64,000 bases of DNA from Tenrec ecaudatus (lineage: Eukaryota > Chordata > Mammalia > Afrosoricida > Tenrecidae): positions 123,735,525 to 123,799,524 of the forward strand of contig NC_134539.1 in assembly GCF_050624435.1 (NCBI RefSeq), written 5' to 3'. The first letter of the stretch is position 1; every line of letters starts with the position of its first letter. A model generated the notes under the pieces. The model did no database searches, was not told the DNA's origin, and worked only from the letters and a program-made list of their open reading frames with translations. A program made the position numbers and the translations under genes. Below, in pieces: positions 1-10,878 of the stretch.

Positions 1-483
1 ATAAAATGTAGTGCTTTCTTCAAAATCTTAATTCTTGGTACATTTTCCCCTTAATTTTAAGTATAATATAGGGCAGCTAACCATTACAGGATCTGTTATG
101 ATTCCAAATTTAAGTTTCGCAGGAGACAAGTTTGTCTTAAATTCTAACTAAGGAGAAAAAAATTCTAACTAAGGTGGTCTGCCTATAATGAAAACCACTT
201 TCACCTATCATATAACTAAATAATGGCTCAATGTTTCATCATATTATACATAAGATAGGCACAAGCAGAAGCTGACTTAACACAGCAACTTCATCAACAA
301 GCTGAAGTTAGAGTCACTCACCAATATATGAACCTGAAATCTAGAAAGAGAGAATTGGGGGAAAGGAAAAAAAAAAGAACCCTAAATTAAGCTATTTTAT
401 TCTCATCTAGTAAGGGTTGAGATTAAAGAAAAGCTTTTGTGAAGCAGTCTGAGAAAAAAACTAAATCTTTTTAAACTAAGGGA

Positions 484-2200
484 TACCACCATATGGCTGG
501 CCCCACTACAAGACGCTACATCCTTCACCAACCCATATCCCTACAGGAGACAACACTGGAGACACAGTGTGGGAATTGCACCCGATCTGACCCCACCACA
601 CCGAGGCAAAACACTAAGGGCGTGCAACAGAAGAGCAAGGGGAGCAGAGCAAGCAAATCCCAAAAACAAACTTTGGGGCCAGGGCGTGGCACCTCATCAG
701 ACTGGACCGGGAAACACTCTTAAAGGTCAACAAACAGACCTTGAACAATTTACAGGCTTTTTTTGGGTCATTGTTTCTTTGTTGCAGTTGTTTTCTTTTG
801 ATTTGCTTTGCTGTCTTGTTTTAGTTCACATTGTTATCTCTGCAGGTCTATCTAGGTAAGATAGGCTGGATAAACAATCTGGAGGCGAAAACAACAGCAA
901 CGATGGTTGGGGGAGGTAGAGGTGGGGAAAAGGAAGTGGTACTAACAAACCCAGGGACAAGGGAGCAACAAGTGATCCAAAATCAGTTGCTAGGAGGGTA
1001 CAAGAAGACTGGTGGGAAAAAAAAAAAAAAAGACTGGTGGGACGTGATCAAGGGTAATGTAACTGAGAGGAATTACTGAAACCCAAATGAAGGCTGAGCA
1101 TGATAGTGGGACGAGAAAGGTAAAAGGAAACTGAGGAAAGAACTAGGAGGCAAAGGACATTTAGATAGGTCTAAACACAGGCATGTACATATATAAAAAT
1201 ATTTATATGATGGGGAAATAGATCTATGTGCATATATGTATAGGTTTAGTATTAAGGTAGCAGATGGACATTGGGCCTCTACTCAAGTACTCCCTCAATG
1301 CAAGAACACTTTGTCCTATTAAACTGGCATTACATGAGGCTCACCTTCCTGACACGAATGCTGAAGACAAATAAATGTGTGTACAAGCAAATGTGGTGAA
1401 GAAAGCTGATGATGCCCGGCTATCAAAAGATAAAGTATCTGGGGTCTTAAAGGCTCGAAGATAAACAGGAGGCCATCTAGCTCAGAAGCAACAAAGCCCA
1501 CATGGAAGTGCACCAGCCTGTGTGATCACGAGGTGTCAATGGGATCAGGTATCAGGCATCAAAGAACAAAAAATCATATCATTGTGAATGAGGGCGAGTG
1601 CAGAGTTGGGACCCAAAGCCCATCTGTAGGCAACTGGGCATCCCCTTACAGAAGAGTTGCGGGGAGGAGACAAGTCAGTCAGGGTGCAGTGTAGCAATGA
1701 TGAAACATACAACTCTCCTCTAGTTCTTTAATGCTTCCTCCTCCCCCACTATCATGATCCCAATTCTACCTTACAAATCTGGCTAGACCAGAGGATGTAC
1801 ACTGGTACAGATAGGAACTGGAAACACAAGGAATCCAGGATGGATGATCCCTTCAGGACCAGTGGTGTGAGTTGGGATACCGGGAGGGTGGAAGGAAGGA
1901 GGGGTAGAAAGGGAGGACCAATTACAAGGATCTACATATAACTCCCTCCCTGGGGAACAGACAACAAAAAAGTGGGTGAAGGGAGACATCCAACAGTGTA
2001 AGACATGACAAAATAATAATTTATAATATTATTTATAATTTATAAATTATCAAGGGTTCATGGGGGGAGGAAAAATGAGTAGAAAGCTAATGTTTTGAGA
2101 ATGATAATGGCAAAAAATGCATAAATGTGCTTGACACAATTGATGTATGTATAGATTGTGATGAGAGTTGTGTAAGCCCCAATAAAATGATTAAAAAAAA
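484..2200 (+). mobile_element. Poly(A)-tailed repeat, copy A (near full length)
   Basis: Non-LTR-like element that ends ttgtgtaagccccaataaaa plus an A-rich tail. Landmarks in order are ctggccccactac, cacccgatctgaccccacc, a T-rich tract ending tctgcaggtcta, gttgggggaggtagagg, ctaacaaacccagggacaag, gatgatgcccggctatcaaa and gatgtatgtatagattgtg. It has a single copy of the internal 235-bp segment. I could not identify a target-site duplication. No coding capacity is apparent. Family unknown to me. Confidence 0.75.
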
Positions 2201-2267
2201 GAGCGAGCGAAATACCAGTAGTCATTGCTTAATTCAGCAGTGGACTAAAAGTGAGACCTATTGTATG

Positions 2268-2463
2268 TGGATCAGGAGCACTGTTGGCACAGTGGTTAAA
2301 ATACTTGGTTTCTAGAAAAATGAGGTGGTGGTCTGAACCCACCAGCCACTCTGTAGGGAAAAAGACATGATTTTGTAAAAATTACAACTGTGGAAACTCT
2401 CTGGGGCAATTCTATTCTGTACTAAAAGGTCACTATGAAACAGAACCAACTTCGTGGCAATGG
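2268..2463 (+). mobile_element. AfroSINE
   Basis: tgttggcacagtggttaaaa, then accagccactctgtaggg and ctctggggcaattctattct form the Afro core. It is well diverged. Confidence 0.75.
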
Positions 2464-2559
2464 TATTTCCTGGCAATATGGGTCACTATTCCAGGGATTA
2501 AAGATACCATGTGAAGAAGAGACAAGGTCCATTCTAGTGGTCAGGACAAAAGGGATGCA

Positions 2560-2612
2560 GAAAATGGGTTGTTCTGAGTCGGAATTGACTCAACTGCAGT
2601 AAGCTGAGAAAA
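2560..2612 (+). mobile_element. AfroSINE 3' tail fragment
   Basis: Only gttctgagtcggaattgact and caactgcagtaagctg remain, the terminal Afro motif. Confidence 0.55.
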
Positions 2613-2984
2613 TGTTAATCAGCATGAACTTCAAAATGTATTGTGTCTCTGTATGTATTACATTCTTAAATCTAATAACAATTGAGTAAATAGTCTTCTA
2701 GTACTAAAATATTATCCTATTCTGCACAAAAATGTAGCTTTCATATTTTTCCACTTTCATATGTGTTAACATAAGCAAAGATACCAACATTCACATTAAA
2801 ACGGTACTTGTTCATCAATGTGAGCAATTTCTTGGCTGAATCTGACAGTAATGAAGTGCTTACTGTTAATTTCATTTTGTTAAATAATGACATCGGTTGG
2901 CAAAAATAAAATATGCAAGAGTATCATGTATGATCTTAATCAGTGGTTCTCAATTTCTTTTATAGAATTCCTTTGCATTCTTAA

Positions 2985-3145
2985 ACACTGTTGTGGTCAC
3001 TGCTAGCCGACCCATGTGTGCAGAGTAGAACTGCTTTTGGAGGCAGATTGCCAAGCCTGTCCTTCCCCAGTACACCTTTCTTTGTGGGTGGAACTACCAA
3101 CCTTGAGACTAATAGACAAGCTTGCCTAGCTGTACTATTTAGAGA
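2985..3145 (-). mobile_element. Degraded AfroSINE
   Basis: gctagccgacccatg, gtagaactgcttttgg and actaccaaccttgag recall the Afro core in reverse; heavily decayed. Confidence 0.45.
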
Positions 3146-3204
3146 CTGCATTCTTGCTTTTCATTAAAGCGGAGCATTTAAAATAAATCCGTACCTACTT
3201 TTAA

Positions 3205-3345
3205 GGTCAGTGGTCCATGACAGCGTCACTAAGGAACTTGTTAGAAGTGTAAATCCTAGGCCCTATCCTAGACATATTGAATCAGAAATTCTGGGTGTTC
3301 AGTCAGCAAAAAAAGTTTTAACAGCCCTCCAGGTGATTTCAAATG
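3205..3345 (-). mobile_element. MER5A-like hAT-Charlie relic
   Basis: aggaacttgttagaagtgta, ttgaatcagaaattctgg and agccctccaggtgatttcaa match the MER5A consensus as I recall it. Ancient eutherian DNA transposon. Confidence 0.7.
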
Positions 3346-3679
3346 CATGTTACTGGGTATTCTGAATGAGCAGCAAGTAAGGTGGAGAAGAGGTAACAGC
3401 CAACCTCAAACTTTGTTGTCTACCACAGAGTCAATTTCCATTCAGAACAGCCCTAAAGGACAAAGTAGAACTGCTCCAAAGGTTTCCTGGGCTGTAATTT
3501 TCATGGAAGCAGGTCACCATGTTTTTCTCCATCCGGCTAATGCTTAACCCTTCACCACCAAATTCCTGAACCTCATGTAAAAGGATCAGATTAGTATCCA
3601 ACATTATAGTCCAGTATCAAAAGTCAGCTGCTGCTGTAAGAACACTTTTAAAAAGGAAAATGAAAAACAACATACATCC

Positions 3680-3930
3680 CCCAACATGAATAGATATATG
3701 TATACCCCTGTTCATTACAGCATGATTTACAAAAATAAAATGATGGAATCAACCTAAAACACCAACAGTATTAGAAATGGATAAATAATCTCTGGCACAC
3801 ACATACAATGTTAAAGTGTAATGATGAACCAGAGAAACTTCTAGTAACATGGATGAACCTGGAGGCCCTCGTGCTAAGTCCTCCTTTAGTCAATCACAAA
3901 AGCTCAAAAACTGTATGAGACAATCATTAT
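3680..3930 (+). mobile_element. Old L1 LINE 3' region
   Basis: tacccctgttcattacagca, atggataaataatctctggc and aacatggatgaacctggagg are the typical L1 end-of-ORF2 text. It is followed by an A/G-rich stretch to about 4330 of uncertain origin. Confidence 0.7.
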
Positions 3931-4341
3931 AAAAAGTCCAGAAAAAAAAAGGGGGGGGGGAGGAAAAAAAGTCCAGAAAATGCTCTCACACGAAAAGCAA
4001 CATGCTGGATGATGACCAGGGTGAGGGGGAAGGAGGGAGGAGGGGAAGTGGGCCGAGAGCACAGACTAGTGTGTGACAGGGATGGCAAGAGGAAGTTGGC
4101 AAGAAAAATGAGAGGCACGGGAAACAGTGGAGGTTTGCAGGAGTTAAAGGCAACAGAGACCAACACTGTTTTATATACGCTTAAGTGGTTACCTAAAAGG
4201 AAATGCTTGTACTGAGATGTAGGCTGGATAGGCTGGGAAAGTGGGAGTATATTCAGAAAGATAACAGATCTGGCAGAAGATATTTGCTGCAAATATATCC
4301 ATAAATGTGGTGGAACATACAAGGGGCTAAATTATGAAAAC

Positions 4342-4545
4342 TTTTTTTCAATTAATCATTTTATTGGAGGGCTCTTACAAATCTTCAAATCCAACATTGT
4401 ATTATATTAAGCACACTTGCCAAGGGCTCAATAGAAAGTGAAACGTCTACAAAAGAATGATGGCAATATATGTACTAATATGTCGGATACAACTGATGTA
4501 TGGATTATGACAAGAGTTGTAAGAGCCCCTAATAAACTGATCTCT
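4342..4545. mobile_element. Two poly(A)-repeat 3' ends in inverted orientation (copy B)
   Basis: A minus-strand 3' end (attaatcattttattggagg, 4342-4435) is followed directly by a plus-strand 3' end (gatgtatggattatgacaag ... cctaataaactg, 4440-4545). A further minus fragment resumes at 4570-4790 (tatcagctcctttttacctc ... ctgtctcccttcaccca). This suggests one minus copy invaded or rearranged by another. Confidence 0.6.
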
Positions 4546-4569
4546 AAAGAAAAAAAGTTTCCAAAACAT

Positions 4570-4790
4570 TTTCTTTTTAAGTGAGCCCTTTGTATCAGCT
4601 CCTTTTTACCTCCCTCACCTACCCTCCCACCCTGCTGAATCCTTGATCAATCATACATTATTGCTGTTATTTCGCATCTTACACTGTCCACTGTCTCCCT
4701 TCACCCACATTTGTTATTCATCCTCAGGGGGGTGGGCTATGGATCCAGCCGTGTGACGGGTCCCCCTTTGTCTTGCATTTATCCAAGGAC
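4570..4790 (-). mobile_element. Poly(A)-tailed repeat, continuation of copy B
   Basis: tttgtatcagctcctttttac, cttacactgtccactgtctc and ggggtgggctatggatcc follow the family text in reverse orientation; old and diverged. Confidence 0.6.
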
Positions 4791-4794
4791 AAAG

Positions 4795-4860
4795 TAGAGA
4801 GGGTTAGGAAAGAAGGCAAAACGGAAACAAGAAACACTGGGAGGCAGTAGGGTAAGTGAA
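4795..4860 (+). repeat. Unclassified short repeat shared with 57977-58055
   Basis: aggacaaagtagagaggg, aaacggaaacaagaaacact and gtagggtaagtg have close counterparts at 57977-58055 in the same order. Family unknown. Confidence 0.5.
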
Positions 4861-5505
4861 GGCACACTGAGGGGACTGCGATGGATGAACTGAAACAAAA
4901 TGTAAGTGAATAATTGAATGTGAAAACAATCATCTGCTGTCAGTGGTCACGTAATTCACAATTGAAAGTTAAAAAACAAAAACGAAAAATAAAGATGGAA
5001 GTATGGGCTCTCAGTGGGCCTATAATAACATATAATAATAATACAATAAAGACTCCTCACCAGGCCCCAACAAGTGTCAATGTCTTGCATAAATCTTCCA
5101 GTCAATCCGATCTACAAAACCTATCGTTAGCATCTGGCATTCAAGCCGATTCTTAGACTCGTTACAAAGAACTGGGTCCTTATTACTCTCTGTTAAGTAC
5201 ATCAAGAGGAGACGCCTATTGGTAGTTGTGAAAGAGAAGAATAACGGAAAATAGTGATACTGTTCGACTTCAATGAAGTCTCTAATGCTGGCCAACTAGT
5301 AATGGTTAAGGAAATCCCCTCCTAGCAAAAGGGAAGTTCTCTGTTTGTTTTTCCCATTTTGTATCTTTCTATTCGGTGTGTGATAAAGCTATTTCTACCA
5401 TTACTGTAAACTACCTAAATAATTATACATATATCCATGTGCACAGTAGACCTAAACTTTATGTCCTGATACTACTTCTCAAAGACACTTGGTTGACTAC
5501 AGTAC

Positions 5506-5639
5506 CTTCGGGTGTTCTAAAGCGAAGTCTGGAAGGAGGTAAACTTGTGCCAGTAATTCCGTGTAGTCACGACAACGAAAATAATAAACATGGGAAAGAA
5601 TATTCTCAAGAGTGAAATCTTCCAGAGCTTTCTGGTGTT
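5506..5639 (-). CDS. RAD51C: RAD51C exon 4 (internal coding exon)
   Basis: The minus strand reads [20 protein letters not shown] followed by [19 protein letters not shown] and ALEHPK, which matches residues of the RAD51C ATPase core almost without gaps. RAD51C is a RAD51 paralog that acts in the BCDX2 and CX3 complexes during homologous recombination and crosslink repair. The exon is 134 bp, the length I recall for human exon 4. It follows an acceptor ending tttatttcag and ends at AAG before a GTACTG donor. The first base of its leading Glu codon is the last base of exon 3, so the reading phase joins correctly. The intron after it runs off the left edge; I found no exon 5 in positions 1-5505. 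Codons look intact. Confidence 0.93.
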
Positions 5640-6550
5640 CTGAAATAAAGAACAAAGCAACCTTGAAACAATTTTAGCTGTTTAGATACGATGTCAATTA
5701 TAGAGAGACAATACTACTTTGTTTTTCTAATCAAAGATCTCTATCTTTACAGTCTCTTAAGGGGAAAGCATGTTTGTTCAGATGACAGTGAAATTTTAAA
5801 CGTGAAACAGGAGAAAGCTAGTGAACTTGATATGGCAAAGTGCTAGTGGACCTAGATAAATGTGTATGTGTGTCAACTCACTTGTGACTCCATAGAGATC
5901 CAGGTGTGCTGTTCTCCAAGGAGACCTCTTGGAATTATACCTGATACTATTACCATTTTTCATTCAAAAATCTGTCTGGGAATGGGGTGACTATGTTTCT
6001 GCTTCTTGACCAGGAATCTCTTGATCTTGAAAGTCTTACAAAAAAAGTGATGGCAAAGAGAGAGCAAGCAGAAAACAATACTTGGAATAACAAATTTCTT
6101 CATGTTGAATAACAAAACTCTTAACTGTAACTGAAAGATAACTTTGTATAATAATGACTATAAATTATTTCATAATTCTCGACTTCTTTTCACCTTTTCC
6201 ATGGTTTCCTTGCAACTTGGGCTAACTATCTAGAAATTATTTATATATACAGTTATTGCCCTTCAATGATTAAAATAACATGGTTCTTCTTGTTTTGTTG
6301 GTTTTTAGGACTATAAATTAGTGAAAAGGACAAATATTTGAAATATTAAAAATTTTCCCCCTTGAATCACGGCATACCTTGATATTTAACTACCAGTGAT
6401 GATTAAAAAAACAATTTTCTTCTTAGTACTATTTAACCATGACCTGTAACCTACAACCAAGGACTAGAATCTCAAGGTTGCTGACTGTACGTAGCAGCCT
6501 CAGCAACTGCTCTGTTTTGGGAAGGTCACTGCCGTAAAAGCACATGCAAT
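5640..6550. other. RAD51C intron 3 stretch without a recognised feature
   Basis: AT-rich intronic sequence; I see no gene, RNA or repeat that I can name. It includes the polypyrimidine tract immediately before exon 4. Confidence 0.6.
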
Positions 6551-6559
6551 GGACTGAGC

Positions 6560-6830
6560 TGTGTCCTCCCAAAGCACGTCAATCTGGCTGGGCCATAATT
6601 CTCAGTGGTAGATTGCAGAGTCGCGCAGCGAAGCGTGCTGGGCCCATAATTCTCAGTGGTTTGGTTGCTATAAAAAGATAATGTGGCCGTTTGTAATGAT
6701 GTAACTCACGATGTATTATGATGGGTCAATCAATTGTAAGGGGTTAGGGTGGGATGTGCCACCCTATTCAAGACGTAGCCTTGTTCCAATATACGGAGAG
6801 TTTCCCTAGAGTGTGATCCACATCCTCTTT
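6560..6830 (+). repeat. Unclassified interspersed repeat, family X copy 1
   Basis: gtgtcctcccaaagcacgtc, cataattctcagtggtttgg, ttgtaaggggttagggtggg and gagtttccctagagtgtga recur at 8045-8225 and in reverse at 48235-48420. A 55-bp local duplication (cataattctcagtggt twice) is private to this copy. The family could be LTR-derived; I cannot tell. Confidence 0.6.
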
Positions 6831-6854
6831 TATCATACAAGAGCTAAAAAAATA

Positions 6855-7060
6855 AAATCCAGCTCACTGCCATTGAGTTGATTCTGCCTCAGTCACCCCT
6901 GTAAGACAGGGTAGGACTCCTCCTGTGGGTTTCTGCCAGTGTAGCGTTTATGGGAGTAGAAAGCCTCATCTTTCTCCTCCAGAGTGACTGGTGGTTTCAA
7001 ACTACCGACCTTGTGTGCAGTCCAATGTGTAATACACTGACACCACGGCTCCTTACAGGG
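6855..7060 (-). mobile_element. AfroSINE
   Basis: actgccattgagttgattct, gtaagacagggtaggactcc, ggtggtttcaaactaccgac and gacaccacggctcctt give an almost full Afro element in reverse. Confidence 0.88.
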
Positions 7061-7374
7061 GATAAAAGGAGAGAAACAAGCAGAGAAAAGGGACCTCAGG
7101 ACCAAGGAAGATGAGCCAGAAGCAGAGTCCATTCTTTGGATGCTGGGTCCCTGAACTGAGAACCCAACACCTGGAGATCGCCAAGGGATGCTGAGCCTAC
7201 ATTTGTTTAAAGGAATCAAAGATCTTCCCCCAGAGTGAACAGAGAAAGCAAGTCTTCCCTCTTAGATGGTCTCAGAGAACATAAGATTGCTTTCAAGACT
7301 GAAGAGGTTTCAGGCTTGCTTGATACTTATCTCTTCTTTCCCCCTAATTCCTCTCATCTCTAGTATAATTGTCT

Positions 7375-7868
7375 ACTTGTGTGTGGTAGTTACATAATTT
7401 CAGGTCAACTTGATAAATAAGTGTAGGGGTGGAGTCCAGCCTGTCAATCAGGTCACAGCCTGGAGCTGCTTCCTTGTGGGTTGGCCTCATGAGAAGTCTG
7501 GCAACTTCCTTTCTCCCTGGAGGCAGGTCACACGCGCTCTTTCTGCTTCACTTTCCTGCTGTTGAGACACTGAGAGCAGGAGGAGCCACGTGGAGACCCA
7601 CAACAGCACTTACATGCTTCCACCGGCATTGTATCCACAAGACTTTTCACCCACCAGCCTGTGATCTTCCTGCATCGGCATCATTGAATGTGCTGAGTCT
7701 GAAGAGGAATTTATGGACTAATATTGGACATAAGGGCTAATATCGGACTTATGGACTTGATCTGGACTGAGCTGGGATATTTTCTCAATATACAATTGCT
7801 CTTTGATATAAAGCTCTCTCTTACACAAGTATCTCTGGATTTGTTTCTCTAGTCAACCCAGTCTAACA
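7375..7868 (+). repeat. Unclassified repeat, family Y copy 1 (about 490 bp)
   Basis: It begins gttacataatttcaggtcaa and ends tctctagtcaacccagtcta. Homologous blocks recur, reversed, at 61495-61830 and 61850-62100 (for example tgtcaatcaggtcac, cttccaccggcattgtatcc and ttatggactaatat). Family unknown; it might be an LTR or a DNA element. Confidence 0.6.
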
Positions 7869-8044
7869 TACTGTGCCTATCCTGCCTATATTCTAGATTT
7901 CACAGATGAAGAATTTTACCCCCGGATGGAATTTAGATTTGGCTTGTAACTTTTTGGATGACAGGATGGGATGGATAGCTTTTACATGTGTCAGGGACAC
8001 GAATTTGGGGGGAACCAAAGGGTAGAATATCATGGATTGAAATG

Positions 8045-8225
8045 TGTGCCCTAAAATAAATGTCAATTTGGCTGGGTTGTCCTTCTCAGTGGTTTAGCAG
8101 GTATACAATGATGCATCACCCCATCGGATGTGACCAGCCAGTTTGTTGCGAGGGGATTAGAGTGGGATGCAGCATTCCTGGTCAGGTCACAGCCCTAAAG
8201 AGAAGTAAGGGGAGCTTCCCTAGTT
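8045..8225 (+). repeat. Unclassified interspersed repeat, family X copy 2
   Basis: aataaatgtcaatttggctg, tctcagtggtttagcagg and aggggattagagtgggatgc match family X. Confidence 0.6.
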
Positions 8226-8234
8226 GTGGACAGC

Positions 8235-8830
8235 ATCACCTGTCTGTGTTTGTTGTTCTGTGCCATCCAGTTGGTTCTGACTCATGAACGAGAGAATGAA
8301 ATGTAGCTCAGCCCAGTGCCATCCTCACAGTTGGTATGTCTGAGCCGATTACTGCAGTCACGGTGTCAGTCCATCCTGTCGAGAGCTTCCTCTTCTGCAC
8401 TGTCCCTCCACTTTACCAAGCATGACGTCCTTCCCCAGGGACTGAGCTCTCCTGATAACATTTCCATCACCATCCATGCCGCTCAGGAGCATACAAGCTG
8501 TACTTCTTCCAAGACTGATTTGTTGTGTTCAGCAGTTCACAGTAGTGTCAAGACTTTACCAACACTGTAGTTCAAATGCATTAATTCTTCTTTGGTCTTC
8601 CTTATTAAATGTCCAACTTTCACATGCGTATGAGGTAACTGGAAATACCATGGCTTGGGCATTTAGTCCTTGGCAGGCGTACTTTAGTCCTCAAAGTAGC
8701 ATCATTACTTTTCAACACTTTACTAGGTTTTATGCAGCATCTTGTGCAGATTTACCTAATGCAATGTGCCATTTGTTCTCTTAACTGCTGCTTCTATGAG
8801 TACCGATTGTGGATCCATGCAACTTTTGCT
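8235..8830 (-). mobile_element. RTE LINE 3' portion (C-terminus and 3' UTR)
   Basis: Reading the minus strand, the C-terminal RTE frame (near 8570-8730, including the complement of ccaactttcacatgcgtatg) is followed by the 3' UTR with ccaagcatgacgtccttcc and the AfroSINE-like tail tgccatccagttggttctga. It is 5'-truncated and full of frame breaks. Confidence 0.78.
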
Positions 8831-8937
8831 AGTTCAACTTTTTATAGCAAGTAGCCTTTTATGCTGTATAATTAAAGCTGTATGTATTTAAGCTCTTTCA
8901 TTTTAACTACTTATAAAGTTAATAGCTTCTTTTGTTT

Positions 8938-10250
8938 TAAAACGCTTTATTAGGGGCTTATACAACTTTCATCATAATCCGTACATACATCAATTGTGTA
9001 AAGCACTTCTGTACATTCATTGCCCTCATCATTTTAAACGCATTTGCTCTCCACCTAAGCCCTTTGCATCAGGACCTCTTTTTTTTCCCCCTCCCTCATG
9101 AGCCCAATAAATTATTATTTTGTCATATCTTGCCCTGTCCGACGTCTCCCTTCACCCCCTTTTCCGTTGTCTGTCCCCCAGGGAGGGGGTCACATGTACA
9201 TTCTTGTAATCGGTTCCCTCCTTCCAAACCACTCTCCCTCTAACCTCCTAGTATCACCTCTCACACCCCTGGTCCTGAAGGTATCATCTGCCCTGGATTA
9301 CCTGTGCCTCTAGGTCCTATCTGCACCAGTGTACAACCTCTGCTCTATCCAGACTTGCAAGGTAGAATTGGGATCATGACAGTGGGGGGGGGGAGGGGGG
9401 AATTTAGGAACTAGAGGAAAGCTAAATTTGTCATCGGCGCTACATTGTACCCTGACTGACTCATCTCCTCCCCTAGACCCCTCTGCAAGGGGATCTCCAT
9501 CGGCCCGACAAACGGACTTTGGGTCTCCACTCTGCACTTCCCCCTTCATTCACTATGGTAAGATTTTTTGTTCTGATGATGCCTTATACCTGCTCCCTTC
9601 GACACCTCGTGATCGCATAGGCTGATGTGCTTCTTCCATGTGGGCTCTGTTGCTTCTGAGCTAGATGGCCACTTGTTTACCTTCAAGCCTTTAAGACTCC
9701 AGATGCTGTATCTTTTGATTGCCGGGCACCATCGGCTTTCTTCACATTTGCTATGCACCCGTTTGTCCTCAGCGATCGTATCATGGAGGTGTGCACCCAA
9801 TGATATGGTTTTTTGTTCTTTGATGACTGATAACTGATCCCTTCAGGCCCTCGTGATATCACAGGCTGGTGTGCTTCTTCCATGTAGGCTTTATTTCTTC
9901 TGAGTTATATGGCCGCTTGTTTACCTTCAAGTCTTTAAGACCCCAGACTCTGTATCTTTTGACAGCCGGGCACCATCAGACTTCTTCACCACAATTGCTT
10001 ATGCACCCGCTGTCTTCAGCGACTGTGATGAAAGGTGAGCATCATGGAATGCCAGTTTAATAGAACAAAGTATTCTTTCATTGAGGGAGTACTTGAGTGG
10101 AGGCCAATGTCCTTCCGCCACCTTAAAACTAAATCTATAAGTATAGGCACATGGATCTATTCCCATCCTCATATATATATGCACATATACATGTCTTTGT
10201 CTAGATCTCTATAAATGCCCTTTGACTCCCAGCTCTTTCCTCTAAGTTAA
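8938..10250 (-). mobile_element. Poly(A)-tailed repeat, copy C
   Basis: The 3' end is at the low coordinate (gctttattaggggcttatac). Two consecutive copies of the 235-bp internal segment lie at about 9560-9800 and 9800-10030, each with gtgcttcttccatgt and ccgggcaccatc. It is 5'-truncated near 10250. Confidence 0.85.
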
Positions 10251-10311
10251 TAGCTTCTGATTTGACCATTTTATTTTTGGATGTGTATGTTTTCTCTAGA
10301 AGTTAAAAAAA

Positions 10312-10420
10312 AGCACTTAAAAAATTATTTTACTGGGGACTTGTAGAATTATCACAATCCATACATAGATCCATTGTATGAAGCACATCTGTACATTTGT
10401 TGCCATCGTCATTCTAAAAA
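10312..10420 (-). mobile_element. Poly(A)-tailed repeat, 3'-end fragment
   Basis: ttattttactggggacttgt and gaagcacatctgtacatttg are the family's 3' end in reverse; only about 100 bp remain. Confidence 0.7.
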
Positions 10421-10878
10421 AAAAATACTTCTTATAAGATGTTGGTAGTCCTTTTAAATAAATGATGAGCTGGATATTTAATTTTCATGTTTCATTCAAC
10501 TGATGATTAATATTTCAAGAATTAAAAATTTATTATTAGTATCAGGAAATCTTACTGTGAATAGGGAGGGCATACATAGCACAGGGATACAGTTTTCATG
10601 TTTCCTACGTGCTTGAGCTGCTACGTTCATGGTGAAAGTGGACTAGTTAAATAAAGAAAAACAATTCAGACTTAAATAGGAAGGAAGGAAAGGGACTATT
10701 GCAATGGGCAACATAGTTTACTGCGCTAGGAAAGTTTTGACCATACCACCACCAAGCTGCTGAAAAGTTAGGCAAGACAGGGTTTTTCTTGTAACAAGGT
10801 AGGGGAAAAAAGAGTTTGTTACATGGATAAGCAGGGTAATGATGGGCATTATATTCTTTTCCAATGTGGCACAAGAGA

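Noticed and set aside
5077-5295. Minus-strand frame near RAD51C exon 4, considered as exon 5
   Set aside because: Its sequence does not match the RAD51C exon 5 residues (VRLVIVDGIAFPFRHDL...).
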